DNA from: Borreliella afzelii
GTDB taxonomy: Bacteria > Spirochaetota > Spirochaetia > Borreliales > Borreliaceae
Assembly (NCBI RefSeq): GCF_014202295.1
Contig: NZ_JACHGM010000001.1
Span: forward strand, 372,001 to 436,000
DNA: 64,000 nt
Reading direction: 5' to 3'
The notes under the pieces are model-generated. The model was not told the DNA's origin. It ran no database searches and worked only from the letters and a program-made list of their open reading frames with translations. The position numbers were made by a program, and so were the translations under genes. Shown here in pieces: positions 11,601-20,782 of the stretch. Numbering within the stretch: position 1 is the first letter of the stretch; every line of letters starts with the position of its first letter.

Positions 11601-14600
11601 TTTCAATTAAAAATGTAGAATATCTCTCTTCAAAATTACTCTCAATAAGTTTAAATCTTTCCTTATAAAGATCATTTAAAAACTCAGATTTACTCTCAAT
11701 ATTATTTTTAAGATCATTTGTTATCTCTCCAAATCTCTCTTTTGCTTGCATAATATCACTATCAATAGTTCTCCTATAATCAATTGCTTCTTCTAATCTA
11801 GATTTATAATACTGTTCGATCTCTTTAACAAACTCACTAATTTTTGTCTCTCCATCATCTGTTAGATCTTTAACTTTCAATTCAAATTTTTCAACCTGAT
11901 ATTTTGACACATCAAAAGATTCCTTAAGTTTTTGAAGATTTTCATCCATACCTTTGCTAAGACTATCCATTCTATCTGTTAATCTTCTATTTAGATTTTC
12001 AATCTCATGCATTATTTCATTTTCAAGTTTGCTAGAAATATTTTCTGAATACCCTCTGTAATTAGATATCACTTCATTATATTTTTCATTAATTTCTTTG
12101 TTTATATCATTAAACTTTACACTAAGAGAATCAAGAGTAATATCTATATTAGCCTGAAAAGAAGCAATATCAGTTCTTTTATCCTGCAATAAACTATCAA
12201 CCTCTTTAACAAATTCCTCTGAATTATTTAAAACTACAGCAAACTTTTTTGACAAATTTTCCTCAAGTTCTCTAGTCTCTTTATTAAAATGGTTCATTAT
12301 ATCCTGTAAAAGCTCATCAGAATATATAGCACCCTGATTTCTAAATTCATCTATTTTCTCAAGATAATAACTCTCAAGACTTTCTATGGAAAATTTAAGC
12401 TCTTTGATTTTTGTAGTTACTTCAGAATCTATTAAATCCAAATCTACCTTGCCTGAAGACAATAAATTTTCAATTTTAACAGTTATTTCGTTTAATTTGC
12501 TTTGCCAATCACTAAGCTTAATGTCTACTTCATTGTTAATTGAATCTTTCCTATTTAAAATATCTTTGGAAATTCTATCTAAAAAATCATCAATTTGCTT
12601 TTGATTGTCTGATTTTATATCAGAGACAATTTGTAGTTTTGACTCAATAAATTCATTAAGATCAGATTTAAAATTATTTAAAACATCTTCTGATTCAATC
12701 TTGAAATCTTTTAATTTATAATCACATTCTTCAATCTTACTTATAACAAAATTATTCTTATCATCAAATTTTTTGTTTAAATCCTCAAGCATAAATACAC
12801 TTTTATCTTTAATTATTTCTGTTTGTCTATTAATAAATTCTTTAATTTCTAATATAGCTTCATCACTTTGTGAATATGACATATCCTTTAATTCTTTATA
12901 TTTTTCTATAACTAAACTCTCAATATCACCTGTTTTTAACAAAACATATTCCATTCTATCGTTAATATCTTTTTCTAGATTTTCTATTTTTAAAGTAGCA
13001 GATGAAAGTAGCTCTTCACTAGAGATCTTAATATCAAGCAAAGATTTATTTAAAGCAATAAGCTCATCTTTCCAACTACCATGCATATCAATAGCTTTTT
13101 TTTGAATATGATCAGAAAGATCATTAAAAACACTCTCACTAAGCTCTATTCCTTTGTCTTTTTGAATCTGAATTAAACTTAAAAATTCTTCATTTGTTTT
13201 ATTTATTTGAGATTCAATATTTTTTAAATTAGAATCCATTTCACTTTGCCACTTTGAATATTGGAGCTTACTTTCTTCTAGCTGACTAACAAAAATATTT
13301 ACCTCATCGTAATAACGATCCTTAAACTCTATTATATTTTTACCAATTTCATCTTTAATGTTAATTAAACTAGTATTAAAATCTCGCTTTAAAATCTCTT
13401 GGTTTTCTTCTAACATATTACACAAAGATCCAATTTCATTTTCTAATTTTTTGTTTAAATCTTGAAATTCTTGATAATTATTAATCGCTTCTTGAGAGAA
13501 TGTGTCAAATTTTTTACCATAAATTAAAGAAAAATCATCCATTTCTGCCGTTAATTTATCTGTAAAGACTTTATATTTAGATTCCATTTGATCTTCAAAT
13601 TTAGAGCTGCTAGAATCCAAAGATTCAAAAAGAGCTGTGTACTTAGCATTTATACTATCACTTAAATTTGAATAATTATTATTAAATTTGCCACCAATTT
13701 CTTCAAAATTAGAAATCAAATTATCATTAAGCTTAATAAGCTTGTCTTGAATATTTGAATCAACATCTAAAAGTTGAGATTCTAATTGCATTTTAAGTTG
13801 ATTAATATCATCCTTAAAACTTCCACTAAATACTTTAATATCTTCTTCAAACTTATTTTTAAATTCAAGATATATTTTATTAGAATCATCTTCAAGCCTC
13901 TTCATAAGATCGATAGCACCTACTTGAACGCTTTCCATTTTAGAATTCAAATCTAACAAACCAAGTTCTACCCTTTCTTTAATGTTCTTATCAACTTGGT
14001 TTATTTTATCTTCATAATCTTCATAAATATTTTTAAGATTTAATTCAACTTGAGATCTAAATTTATCAAAAACATCATCAACCTGCTCCTCATATTTTCC
14101 CATCTCTATTCGTATTGATTCTTCAAGTGAATTAATTCTTGAATAAACATTGTCCTTAAAAGAAGAGCTCATAGAAGAAATTTCATCATCTACTAAAATC
14201 AACTTATCCTCAAGTTTATCTTGAATTTCCTTAGAACGATCATCAACGTATGTAAAGATATCCTTAAATTTATTTTGCAATTCTTCATTTAGTCTATTTA
14301 AAATAAAATCTTCTTTCTCATTAATTTTATTCTTTACGCTCTCCATAATAAGCTCTATAGAATTTTCTATTAACTTATATTTGTCTTCATAAAAACCAAA
14401 AGAATTTTCTATCTCTTTATTATATTTAACAATATTAAATTCAACTTTTTCAAGAAAATCGTTAAATTCTAAATCTAATTTCTCATTACCCTTAACTAAA
14501 ATATCCTTTTTTCTCTCTTCAATATTTGCTAAATCTTTTTCATAAAGATCAATCTCTTTATTCAAATTGTCCATTTTAAAAACAAGGTCTTTAATATTAG

Positions 14601-15132
14601 TATCAAACTTTTCCCAACTAGCAATTTTAATAGACTCGAGATTTTCCTTATTGGTCTTGTCAAATTTTTCTAACACCGAATTTAAATTTGATTCAACCGA
14701 ATCAATTTGAGTATTAAATCCTTTTAAAGTTTTTGAAAGTTTATCTACTATTTTCCCATCAACTTGCAATCTTTCTATATTCTCTTGAACTTTAAAGGTC
14801 ATCTCATCAAGATCCTTAAGCATAGAATCATGATAAGCTATCTTTTTTTCAACCTCTGCAAAATCATTGCTTTTGTTTTTAATCTTTTGCTGAACTTCCT
14901 CAATCTTTTTTATTATTTCTATGCTAGATCTTTGATAAGCTTCCATATCAACAGCAAGATCATTAATCTCTTTTGTCTTATCTTCAATAAAATCTTCAAG
15001 ATTAACCTTTGTAAGGTCAATGAACTTTTTAATTTTATCTAAAGCTCTAGAACGTTTATCATATTGCCTATAAACAAACAAAACTATTGAAACCAAAAAA
15101 AGGTTAACTAAAATAGTCGCAAAATCTATCAT
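8644..15132 (-). CDS. Giant membrane-anchored coiled-coil protein (SpiroCoCo-like)
   Basis: A 2162-residue protein, by far the largest in the window. Residues about 5-22 form a single hydrophobic helix, so it is probably an inner-membrane protein with the rest in the cytoplasm. Nearly the whole chain is charged heptad-like coiled coil, rich in Lys, Glu, Asp, Ser and Asn with almost no Pro. The last ~45 residues (SVIKLMRQGWSAEEISRATK, then GEVELILELG) look like a small helix-turn-helix unit. It corresponds to B31 BB0512; I recall the family name SpiroCoCo. Function is unknown; a cytoskeletal, tethering or cell-shape role is inference. It sits between a HAD phosphatase and pheS. Confidence 0.85.
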   Translation of the reverse strand: MIDFATILVNLFLVSIVLFVYRQYDKRSRALDKIKKFIDLTKVNLEDFIEDKTKEINDLAVDMEAYQRSSIEIIKKIEEVQQKIKNKSNDFAEVEKKIAYHDSMLKDLDEMTFKVQENIERLQVDGKIVDKLSKTLKGFNTQIDSVESNLNSVLEKFDKTNKENLESIKIASWEKFDTNIKDLVFKMDNLNKEIDLYEKDLANIEERKKDILVKGNEKLDLEFNDFLEKVEFNIVKYNKEIENSFGFYEDKYKLIENSIELIMESVKNKINEKEDFILNRLNEELQNKFKDIFTYVDDRSKEIQDKLEDKLILVDDEISSMSSSFKDNVYSRINSLEESIRIEMGKYEEQVDDVFDKFRSQVELNLKNIYEDYEDKINQVDKNIKERVELGLLDLNSKMESVQVGAIDLMKRLEDDSNKIYLEFKNKFEEDIKVFSGSFKDDINQLKMQLESQLLDVDSNIQDKLIKLNDNLISNFEEIGGKFNNNYSNLSDSINAKYTALFESLDSSSSKFEDQMESKYKVFTDKLTAEMDDFSLIYGKKFDTFSQEAINNYQEFQDLNKKLENEIGSLCNMLEENQEILKRDFNTSLINIKDEIGKNIIEFKDRYYDEVNIFVSQLEESKLQYSKWQSEMDSNLKNIESQINKTNEEFLSLIQIQKDKGIELSESVFNDLSDHIQKKAIDMHGSWKDELIALNKSLLDIKISSEELLSSATLKIENLEKDINDRMEYVLLKTGDIESLVIEKYKELKDMSYSQSDEAILEIKEFINRQTEIIKDKSVFMLEDLNKKFDDKNNFVISKIEECDYKLKDFKIESEDVLNNFKSDLNEFIESKLQIVSDIKSDNQKQIDDFLDRISKDILNRKDSINNEVDIKLSDWQSKLNEITVKIENLLSSGKVDLDLIDSEVTTKIKELKFSIESLESYYLEKIDEFRNQGAIYSDELLQDIMNHFNKETRELEENLSKKFAVVLNNSEEFVKEVDSLLQDKRTDIASFQANIDITLDSLSVKFNDINKEINEKYNEVISNYRGYSENISSKLENEIMHEIENLNRRLTDRMDSLSKGMDENLQKLKESFDVSKYQVEKFELKVKDLTDDGETKISEFVKEIEQYYKSRLEEAIDYRRTIDSDIMQAKERFGEITNDLKNNIESKSEFLNDLYKERFKLIESNFEERYSTFLIESEGAISKIRDEIYKTLTINDENLQIKIAEMDHNFEIIEQRSKDILEFEKELRDKIQDCYGVINSQFGEIKVSVEEDIKNHFEVCIKKANTLIDDDIIKYENEIHKRIDSLKSIENTFDSIEKNLNDKVNGCIDKIANDFNLKYIELEERCNEGQLNLESKIDNKIKAIDNLASSQYDELEKKYADMYDEFLERLNSYITTLSEEFKHSNKEMIFELESQLKNLKNLESDLNNVEKDVIRLKEESYHNVSSHLKLLEEDFFKDLKIRGEELKYSLENFVASYNDKIQNLEYDLSKNLENKTELIQSFHLDIEQKMKNDKENFYLDFTKEFSSKKKDMESEIALMETNITGRVDEFIDFVNNRQNIIDSWFLNIKDDVKNWQEKSYSTIEKKINLAELGIKSFENDILNVKIGLESFKDGFEVKAEEIFSNLQSEAKKIEQSVHLDFKNIGESLNLKVLDLERFVDFKVEKIDEKVNKKTEDILTQAEVKFLTQQKNLEDRIFELNQKLEQEFTTLSSNLDKVRREMVDVISSDKESFEGQIELMHKNISEFSEKISLYRSNIETSIENEYSSFSKSIKSEFGLLEDELKKSLKHSTLEIESVKNDLQEQIDKFEVEFKKNHKELLKEVDTNVLELESKILNCDITFNKFISDIKDNLVEYKSDLRKEFEDSYDKLNFQIENFKKLDAELEKNNSIFLEAYSLKDKLEKLWETLKNEIDLAQEYKNNFENVNKEFYNIQKETLGIIETFNDLKLEHESIQAIKNDLNKFFEFYSSFDSRYKSLVESYDEMQIYKAKIKEISVEQRTILDNYERISNKESILKSTIESVDKNFDLINEVEKRFNTLSKESTEFQNNLKDMENVVSNLLLNKGLSEEVMVNAQNLKEMLLDIENRLKNTLTMREKVVKSETRLENLNIAAEERIKTLGILVKTDSKYQDNVGLNNKTVRNSVIKLMRQGWSAEEISRATKLSIGEVELILELGISNKGD

Positions 15133-15151
15133 AAAATATTTTACCCATATT

Positions 15152-15838
15152 CTATATATTCAAACGTATATATTCTCTTAAGTCCTTATAATCATGAAAA
15201 ATAAAATCAATCGTCCCCTTGAAATTTATATTCTTTTTTGAAAAAAAAGCTGCTTTCATTGAAACATTTTTAGCACCTAAAATGTCATATTCATAAGAAT
15301 TCCCTACATACAAAATATTATTACTACTTAAATTTAAATCTTCAATAATTTTTAAAAAAGGCGCTTTATGCGGCTTTAAATACCCAGTATCTTCTGAAGA
15401 ATAAAGAATATCCCAAAAACTGTCTTGAATGCCTAATAAATTTTTGACACGACCTAAAATAGGAAAGTCTGACATTACACCCAATTTTATTCCCTTAAAT
15501 TTAAGCCAATAGATTAAATCTTGAACTCCAAGATATGGCTTGAGTTTTTTAAACTTATCACTAAAAATCTGACTGTAATATATTTTATTTAATAAAAAAG
15601 CACACCTATTCTCATCAAGATTTAAATGCTCAGAAAGCATTTTAACCTGAAGGGAAAGTAATTCATCTCTATTTGAAGGCGGAAATTGATTGGTTTGTAA
15701 AATTCGTATTTTTTTTCTAATCTTTTTAAAAGCTAAAAAAAACTTAATATTAGTTAAAAATTCAAAAAACATTAATTTATTTCTATCCACTTCAGGATAC
15801 AAGGTGCCATCTAAATCAAATATTACAGCTTTAATCAT
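15152..15838 (-). CDS. HAD-superfamily hydrolase
   Basis: Predicted magnesium-dependent phosphatase of the haloacid dehalogenase superfamily, 228 residues. Motif I is FDLDGTLYP at residues 8-16 with the nucleophile Asp, motif II is the SDF near residue 120, motif III is the Lys in YLKPHKAPF, and motif IV is GNSYEYDILGAKN. A helical cap lies between motifs I and II, as in the phosphoglycolate phosphatase/YjjG group. The start ATG overlaps the stop of the preceding gene (ATGA), so it is coupled to the NlpC/P60-like gene and der. The substrate cannot be assigned. Confidence 0.85.
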   Translation of the reverse strand: MIKAVIFDLDGTLYPEVDRNKLMFFEFLTNIKFFLAFKKIRKKIRILQTNQFPPSNRDELLSLQVKMLSEHLNLDENRCAFLLNKIYYSQIFSDKFKKLKPYLGVQDLIYWLKFKGIKLGVMSDFPILGRVKNLLGIQDSFWDILYSSEDTGYLKPHKAPFLKIIEDLNLSSNNILYVGNSYEYDILGAKNVSMKAAFFSKKNINFKGTIDFIFHDYKDLREYIRLNI

Positions 15839-17094
15839 GATAATTGATTATTTGCCTTTATAGGTATAGGTACTATCGGTAAATTTTCAGGAATCTTAAC
15901 TCTAACTAAATGGATATAAGATTTTGGATATCTTTTTTGAAGAGACTTAATCGAAGTCTCAGCATTAACTTCATTAACAGACACTCTAAAAATTTTATTT
16001 TCATCAAGAAATGGAAGAAATAAAACAACATGTTTATGAAGCATCATACTTGACAAATTGTTAACACCCGTACTAATAGATCCAAAATAAATATATCCGG
16101 GCTCATCTAAAGCTAGACTATATAATAAAAATTCTAAATTTTCAATTTTATAGCCACGGTTGTCAATATAATCAAAAAACTTAATATTATTGACATCATT
16201 TTCCTTAATTTTAGACAAATTAAAATCCATATTAATATTATTTATCCTATAGGCAATATTACGAATCCAATCAAGACCAAAAAAAGGATCCTTGTTAAAT
16301 TCTTGGTTGTTAGTAAAAACACTACCTCTAACACCAATATGTCTAAGCTTAAGATCATCAATCCTTAAAAGTCGTCCCGTAATTGATTTATAAATCGAAT
16401 CCGCCACCCATTTAACAAATCCTGAACAATTAAACCCTACAGGATCTTTTTGCAACAATCCAGTTTCTATATGCACCATTTTGCCATATTCATCCATTGC
16501 ACCATCAACAACCTCAGCAATGGAAAAAGATGCAAGAGCCTTCCTTAGGGTAATTGCCATATTAGAAATATTTTCATAAATATCAAAATATTCAGGAATA
16601 AAATACCTAAAATCAATAACCTTGGCAATATAATTTATTATATTGCCAAGAGAAATTACTGCAATCTCTTCAATCTTAAAAGGCAATTTAACATCTTTAT
16701 AAATTAAAGTATTTATTAAATAAAAATCAGCACTAGAAGAAAATTTTGCAGACTTTATTCTAATAAACGTATCACCCCTGTTTATAAAAAATATTTTTAT
16801 CTGTTCAATGCCATCTTTGCCCACTTTAATCACATAAGACCCTGGAAAAATATAATCCACATTCTTTTTTTTATTAAAAAAAGAATAGTAAACATACTCA
16901 GAAGAAACTGAACTTGAAACTTCAATATAATAATTTTCTGTAATAAAGTGCTTAGTTGGACTTATTTTTTTTTGTACATAGCTTGAATTAAAATATTTTG
17001 AATACTTAGTCCTTATATCAAAATCATAAAAAAAACTCTCAAGCGCAAAAAGATTTAGACTCTTAATTATTAGGAATAAAAATATATATTTCAC
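15835..17094 (-). CDS. Exported protein with NlpC/P60-like Cys-His signature
   Basis: A 419-residue protein starting with a hydrophobic signal sequence (MKYIFLFLIIKSLNLFALES) and so likely exported to the periplasm. The first ~180 residues resemble no domain I know. Around residue 220 the sequence FNCSGFVKWVAD resembles the catalytic Cys segment of NlpC/P60 cysteine peptidases (DCSGFV), and LHKHVVLFLP near residue 358 could supply the His. A peptidoglycan endopeptidase or related amidase role is therefore possible but inferred. The start is GTG, overlapping the der stop (GTGA), and the stop overlaps the HAD gene (ATGA), so the three genes form one tightly coupled unit. Confidence 0.7.
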   Translation of the reverse strand: MKYIFLFLIIKSLNLFALESFFYDFDIRTKYSKYFNSSYVQKKISPTKHFITENYYIEVSSSVSSEYVYYSFFNKKKNVDYIFPGSYVIKVGKDGIEQIKIFFINRGDTFIRIKSAKFSSSADFYLINTLIYKDVKLPFKIEEIAVISLGNIINYIAKVIDFRYFIPEYFDIYENISNMAITLRKALASFSIAEVVDGAMDEYGKMVHIETGLLQKDPVGFNCSGFVKWVADSIYKSITGRLLRIDDLKLRHIGVRGSVFTNNQEFNKDPFFGLDWIRNIAYRINNINMDFNLSKIKENDVNNIKFFDYIDNRGYKIENLEFLLYSLALDEPGYIYFGSISTGVNNLSSMMLHKHVVLFLPFLDENKIFRVSVNEVNAETSIKSLQKRYPKSYIHLVRVKIPENLPIVPIPIKANNQLS

Positions 17095-18392
17095 TTTAAA
17101 TCTCTTATTTTTTCTCTCAATTCTACTAAAATTGGAATATTGTTATATCCAATTTTACGCAAATTATTTACTAAATAATTATAATAAGAATTTGGAAAAT
17201 TCTTTATTTTATTTGCAAAAAGAATAAACCTGACAGGATTAGCACTAACTTGCGTAATATATTTTATTTTATGAGAAACATTTAAATGATAATCTTTGAT
17301 CCATAAATTCAACATTTTATTTAGATCTGGGGTACTGGTTTTAAACTCAAGTTGATCTTTTAACTTAAAAGCTTCTTTAAAAAGAGAATCTAAACCTATC
17401 TTTTTATGAACAGAAATTCTAAATATAGGAGCAAAATTTAAAACAGGGAAAAAAAATTTCACACGACTCTTTAGGGCTTCAAAATAGCCTTTAGATTCCT
17501 TCACAAGATCCCATTTGCTAAATACAATAATAATTCCTTTCCCTTTTTTAGTAACATAATGAGCAATCTTTTTATCCTGAGAAGTTAATTCTTCTTTAAC
17601 ATCAATCAACAAAAACACAATATCCACCATGTCAATTACTTTTAATGCCCTATTAACAGAATAATATTCAACAATTTCATTTACTCTGGCCCTTCGCCTT
17701 ATCCCAGCTGTATCAATAATCTCAAAAACTTTTCCATTTCTAGTTAGTTTGGTTTTAATAAAATCCCTAGTAGTACCGGGTTTATCCGAAACAATTGAAA
17801 TTTCATTTCCAGATAAATAATTAATAAGGGTGGACTTGCCTGAATTAGGCTTACCTATAATCCCAACCTTAATATTAACTTCATCCTCAATATTAGCCTC
17901 GCCAACTTCTACTTTTAAAAAATCCCTAAGTTTAGCAATGCCTCGACAATGAACTGCACTAACCAAGAAACAGCGCTTGAACCCTAAATTATGAAATTCA
18001 TGAGCTAAAAATTCCTTATCTTTGGCATCTACTTTGTTTAAAACTAAAATTACCTTATTACTATATTTCCTAAGTCTTTCAATAATCTGATAATCTTCAA
18101 GTAAAATTTCATTAACATCTAAAACTAATAAAATTAAATCAACTTTTTCTAAAGAGCTTAAAACCTTTTGCACAACAATTTTGCTAATCTCATCTTTTAA
18201 GATAGTAAACCCACCAGTATCAATTAATTTAAACTTAAAAGAACCAACCTTACAAACCTCTTCAACTAAATCTCTAGTAACACCGTAAGTATTTTCAGTG
18301 ATACTCCTTTTTGTATCTAAAATTCGATTAAATAAAGCAGATTTCCCAACATTTGGTCTACCAACAATAAGAACCTTTTTATAACTAAGCAA
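17091..18392 (-). CDS. der: Ribosome biogenesis GTPase Der (EngA)
   Basis: Essential GTPase needed for maturation of the 50S ribosomal subunit. The 433 residues contain two tandem G domains: the first with GRPNVGKS near residue 11 and NKVD near 117, the second with GKPNSGKS near 182, DTAG near 230 and SKWD near 294. The C-terminal ~85 residues form the KH-like domain. The start codon is TTG; no ATG or GTG lies closer to the AGAGG ribosome-site-like sequence upstream. It heads the der - NlpC/P60-like - HAD unit, and is divergent from the GerMN-domain gene. Confidence 0.97.
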   Translation of the reverse strand: MLSYKKVLIVGRPNVGKSALFNRILDTKRSITENTYGVTRDLVEEVCKVGSFKFKLIDTGGFTILKDEISKIVVQKVLSSLEKVDLILLVLDVNEILLEDYQIIERLRKYSNKVILVLNKVDAKDKEFLAHEFHNLGFKRCFLVSAVHCRGIAKLRDFLKVEVGEANIEDEVNIKVGIIGKPNSGKSTLINYLSGNEISIVSDKPGTTRDFIKTKLTRNGKVFEIIDTAGIRRRARVNEIVEYYSVNRALKVIDMVDIVFLLIDVKEELTSQDKKIAHYVTKKGKGIIIVFSKWDLVKESKGYFEALKSRVKFFFPVLNFAPIFRISVHKKIGLDSLFKEAFKLKDQLEFKTSTPDLNKMLNLWIKDYHLNVSHKIKYITQVSANPVRFILFANKIKNFPNSYYNYLVNNLRKIGYNNIPILVELREKIRDLK

Positions 18393-18427
18393 AGCAAATA
18401 CACCTCTTTATTTATTCCGATATTTCC

Positions 18428-18435
18428 ATTATAAT
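18428..18435. promoter_or_regulatory. TATAAT-like -10 in the divergent der / GerMN intergenic region
   Basis: The 77-bp gap between der and the GerMN gene contains ATTATAAT, which reads as TATAAT on plus (18430-18435) and, overlapping, as TATAAT on minus. The plus-strand -35 position 17 bp upstream reads TTTATT, a poor match, and no good minus-strand -35 was found. This is a likely but unproven -10 element for one or both divergent genes. Confidence 0.35.
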
Positions 18436-18469
18436 ATCAAATATTAGTATTTATGCCAATTACGCATGA

Positions 18470-19225
18470 GTGTTTATATTGAAAAGGAAAAAAAGTTCAA
18501 GCTCAATCAAATCAGACATACTTCTAATTTTGATTGCTATTGTTTTAACAATAATTAGCGCACTATTAATAACCAAAAATTCACTTATTATGCATATTTT
18601 TAAAGAAAAAAATTACGATAACAGTTTATTTGAATCAAGTAAAACACACGATAATAGGTTAATTGAAGTCAAAAAAGACACTAATAAAAATACAAATATA
18701 AAAATACTTAAAAATGAAAGTTTTTTAATCCAACCACCAGAAATAAAAAAACTTGAAGAAGAACTTAAACAAAACCAAAGAAATAATAACCTTAAAAACA
18801 AAAAATTTATCAAGCTTTATTTTATAAAAGTTACCCCAGAAGGCTATTTTTTAAGACAAACTGTAAAAAGAGCTATATATTACGACAAAAATATTCTTGA
18901 AGAAACACTAAAATCTTTAATCAAAGGACCAAATGAATACGAACTAAAAAACAATTTTTTAAGCTTAATCTCTATAAAAACTAAGCTGTTAAACTTAAGC
19001 CTAAGTGAAGGAATTGCTAAAATAAACTTATCTAAAGAATTTTATGAAAATAGTTTCGGAATTGAGGGTATAATTAATCAAATAGCTCAAATAACTTTAA
19101 CATGTCTTGAAATTAAAGGAATTACTGGAATAATTTTAACGATAGAAAATAATCCAATAATACTTGAAGAATTAAACTTAAACTTCTCAGGGATATTAAA
19201 TAAAAAGACTTTGGATAAATATTAA
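18470..19225 (+). CDS. GerMN-domain membrane protein
   Basis: A 251-residue protein with a Lys-rich N-terminus, one hydrophobic helix at about residues 16-36, a low-complexity Lys/Asn linker to about 110, then a GerMN (sporulation/germination N-terminal-type) domain: LKSLIKGP, a run of beta strands including AKINLS, and GIEGIINQIAQITLTC. The domain occurs in exported proteins of non-sporulating bacteria; its role here is unknown. It is the only plus-strand gene between 4330 and 36583. The start is GTG at 18470; an in-frame TTG at 18479 is a possible alternative and neither has a clear ribosome site. It overlaps the 3' end of tlyA by 4 bp. Confidence 0.75.
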   Translation: MFILKRKKSSSSIKSDILLILIAIVLTIISALLITKNSLIMHIFKEKNYDNSLFESSKTHDNRLIEVKKDTNKNTNIKILKNESFLIQPPEIKKLEEELKQNQRNNNLKNKKFIKLYFIKVTPEGYFLRQTVKRAIYYDKNILEETLKSLIKGPNEYELKNNFLSLISIKTKLLNLSLSEGIAKINLSKEFYENSFGIEGIINQIAQITLTCLEIKGITGIILTIENNPIILEELNLNFSGILNKKTLDKY

Positions 19226-20013
19226 AATTCAATATTGTTAAGCAATTGCATAGAGCTTGCAATATTTAAAATACTTGACCTAATAATTAAAAACATAAAT
19301 TCTTGATTGCCTTTTTTACCTTTGGTTTTTAACTTTAATATATTTTTAACTTGTAATTTATTTTTATAGAACTTTTCAATTACACTTTGCAAAATTATTT
19401 TCAAATACTTACCATTCACAACGCCATTAAAATTTTTTATATCTAAATTTAAACTTTTAACCTCAAATTGAGGCTTGATCAAAACTATAATAAAATTATC
19501 AGAAAGTTTATCTATTAAATTCACACATATACTTATTGACGATCTAAAAGAAACATCTACAACGGCAAAATTAGGCACAATTTCAAATTCTGTAACATCA
19601 AAAATATTAGTTCTCTCTAAAACTTTAACTCTTGGATCAATTCTCAATTTATAAGAAAGTTGATTAATGCCTACATCAATTGAATAAACAAAATTAGCAC
19701 CACACTGTAACAGACAATCAGTAAAGCCACCAGTTGAAGAGCCAACATCAACACAAATTTTATTTTTAACTTCGATCTCAAAACCTTTAAGAGCTTCTAA
19801 AAGCTTATAACCTCCCCTTGATACAAATATTTGACAAGTATTCTCAACTAAATCTATTTTACTTGCTTTGTTTATTAACATTTTAGGATTTTTTTCTTTA
19901 TGAGAATTTACATATACATTACCCGTTAAAATCAAAACCATTAATTCTTTTCGTGTTTTTTCCGGATACCTTTTACAAAGTACATTTAATAAATTATTTC
20001 TGAATCCTTTCAA
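19222..20013 (-). CDS. tlyA: TlyA-family rRNA 2'-O-methyltransferase (S4 + FtsJ-like)
   Basis: Predicted SAM-dependent ribose methyltransferase, a family often annotated as hemolysin but known elsewhere to modify 16S and 23S rRNA. The N-terminal ~60 residues form an S4-type RNA-binding domain; FVSRGGYKLLEAL leads into the Rossmann fold with VDVGSSTGGFTDCLLQ and VVDVSFRS, and IKPQFEV carries the conserved Lys-Pro-Gln. At 263 residues it matches the family. It overlaps the 3' end of ymdB by 20 bp and closes the long ribosomal/RNA-processing gene run. Confidence 0.9.
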   Translation of the reverse strand: MKGFRNNLLNVLCKRYPEKTRKELMVLILTGNVYVNSHKEKNPKMLINKASKIDLVENTCQIFVSRGGYKLLEALKGFEIEVKNKICVDVGSSTGGFTDCLLQCGANFVYSIDVGINQLSYKLRIDPRVKVLERTNIFDVTEFEIVPNFAVVDVSFRSSISICVNLIDKLSDNFIIVLIKPQFEVKSLNLDIKNFNGVVNGKYLKIILQSVIEKFYKNKLQVKNILKLKTKGKKGNQEFMFLIIRSSILNIASSMQLLNNIEF

Positions 20014-20782
20014 TTTTTAAAGCACGGCCTGTCTTTAGATTGGAGGTAATAATAACTCCTTGTAAAATTATGTCATCTTTCACAACTTCAGCTCTTAAAG
20101 GGATATATTCAAGCAAGCCTTTAAGAGAAATGTCGGGATTAAATCCTATTACAGAATTCAATCCCCCTGTCATTCCAACATCACTAATATAGGCTGTCCC
20201 TTTTGATAATATCCTTTCATCTTTAGTCATAACATGAGTATGAGTCCCAACCACACCTGTTACAAAACCATTTAAAAAATATCCAAAACTTTCTTTTTCA
20301 TAATTACTCTCAGCATGAAAATCTACAAAAATGGTTCTGGCCTTATTACTTAGCATATTAATCAATTTTTTTGTATTATCAAAAGGATTTTTAACAATAA
20401 AATTCATATTTATACCCCCTTGAACATTAATCACAGCGATCTTCTCATCTCTAACAGTCAAAAAACAATAGCCATGCCCATCTAATAAATCTGAAAAATT
20501 ATTTGGCCTTAAAATATACATCTGCTTATTTAAATAATCATTTATTTTGCAATTAGAATACACATGATTCCCGGTGGTAATAACATTAACACCTGATCTA
20601 AAAAGATTATTTGCTATTTCCGGAGTTATTCCAAAACCATTTGAAGAATTTTCTCCATTAGCAATTACCAAATCTATTCTATATTTGTTTTTAATATTTT
20701 TAAGATTAAAAAAAACTTTTTTTAATCCACTCTCGCCTATTATATCCCCAATTATCAAGGTTTTAATAATGCTATCTTGCAT
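19994..20782 (-). CDS. ymdB: YmdB-type metallophosphoesterase (2',3'-cyclic nucleotide phosphodiesterase family)
   Basis: Dinuclear-metal phosphoesterase of the calcineurin-like fold. All expected metal ligands are visible: Asp in IIGDIIG, Glu in ANGENSS, Asn-His in TGNHVYS, His in VDFHAES and the pair of His in GTHTHV. In other bacteria YmdB is usually encoded beside RNase Y, as here. The ATG at 20782 lies 11 bp inside the rny stop; an in-frame GTG at 20803 could extend it by 7 residues but has no better ribosome site. A second, degenerate paralogue lies at 40795-41616. Confidence 0.92.
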   Translation of the reverse strand: MQDSIIKTLIIGDIIGESGLKKVFFNLKNIKNKYRIDLVIANGENSSNGFGITPEIANNLFRSGVNVITTGNHVYSNCKINDYLNKQMYILRPNNFSDLLDGHGYCFLTVRDEKIAVINVQGGINMNFIVKNPFDNTKKLINMLSNKARTIFVDFHAESNYEKESFGYFLNGFVTGVVGTHTHVMTKDERILSKGTAYISDVGMTGGLNSVIGFNPDISLKGLLEYIPLRAEVVKDDIILQGVIITSNLKTGRALKIERIQK

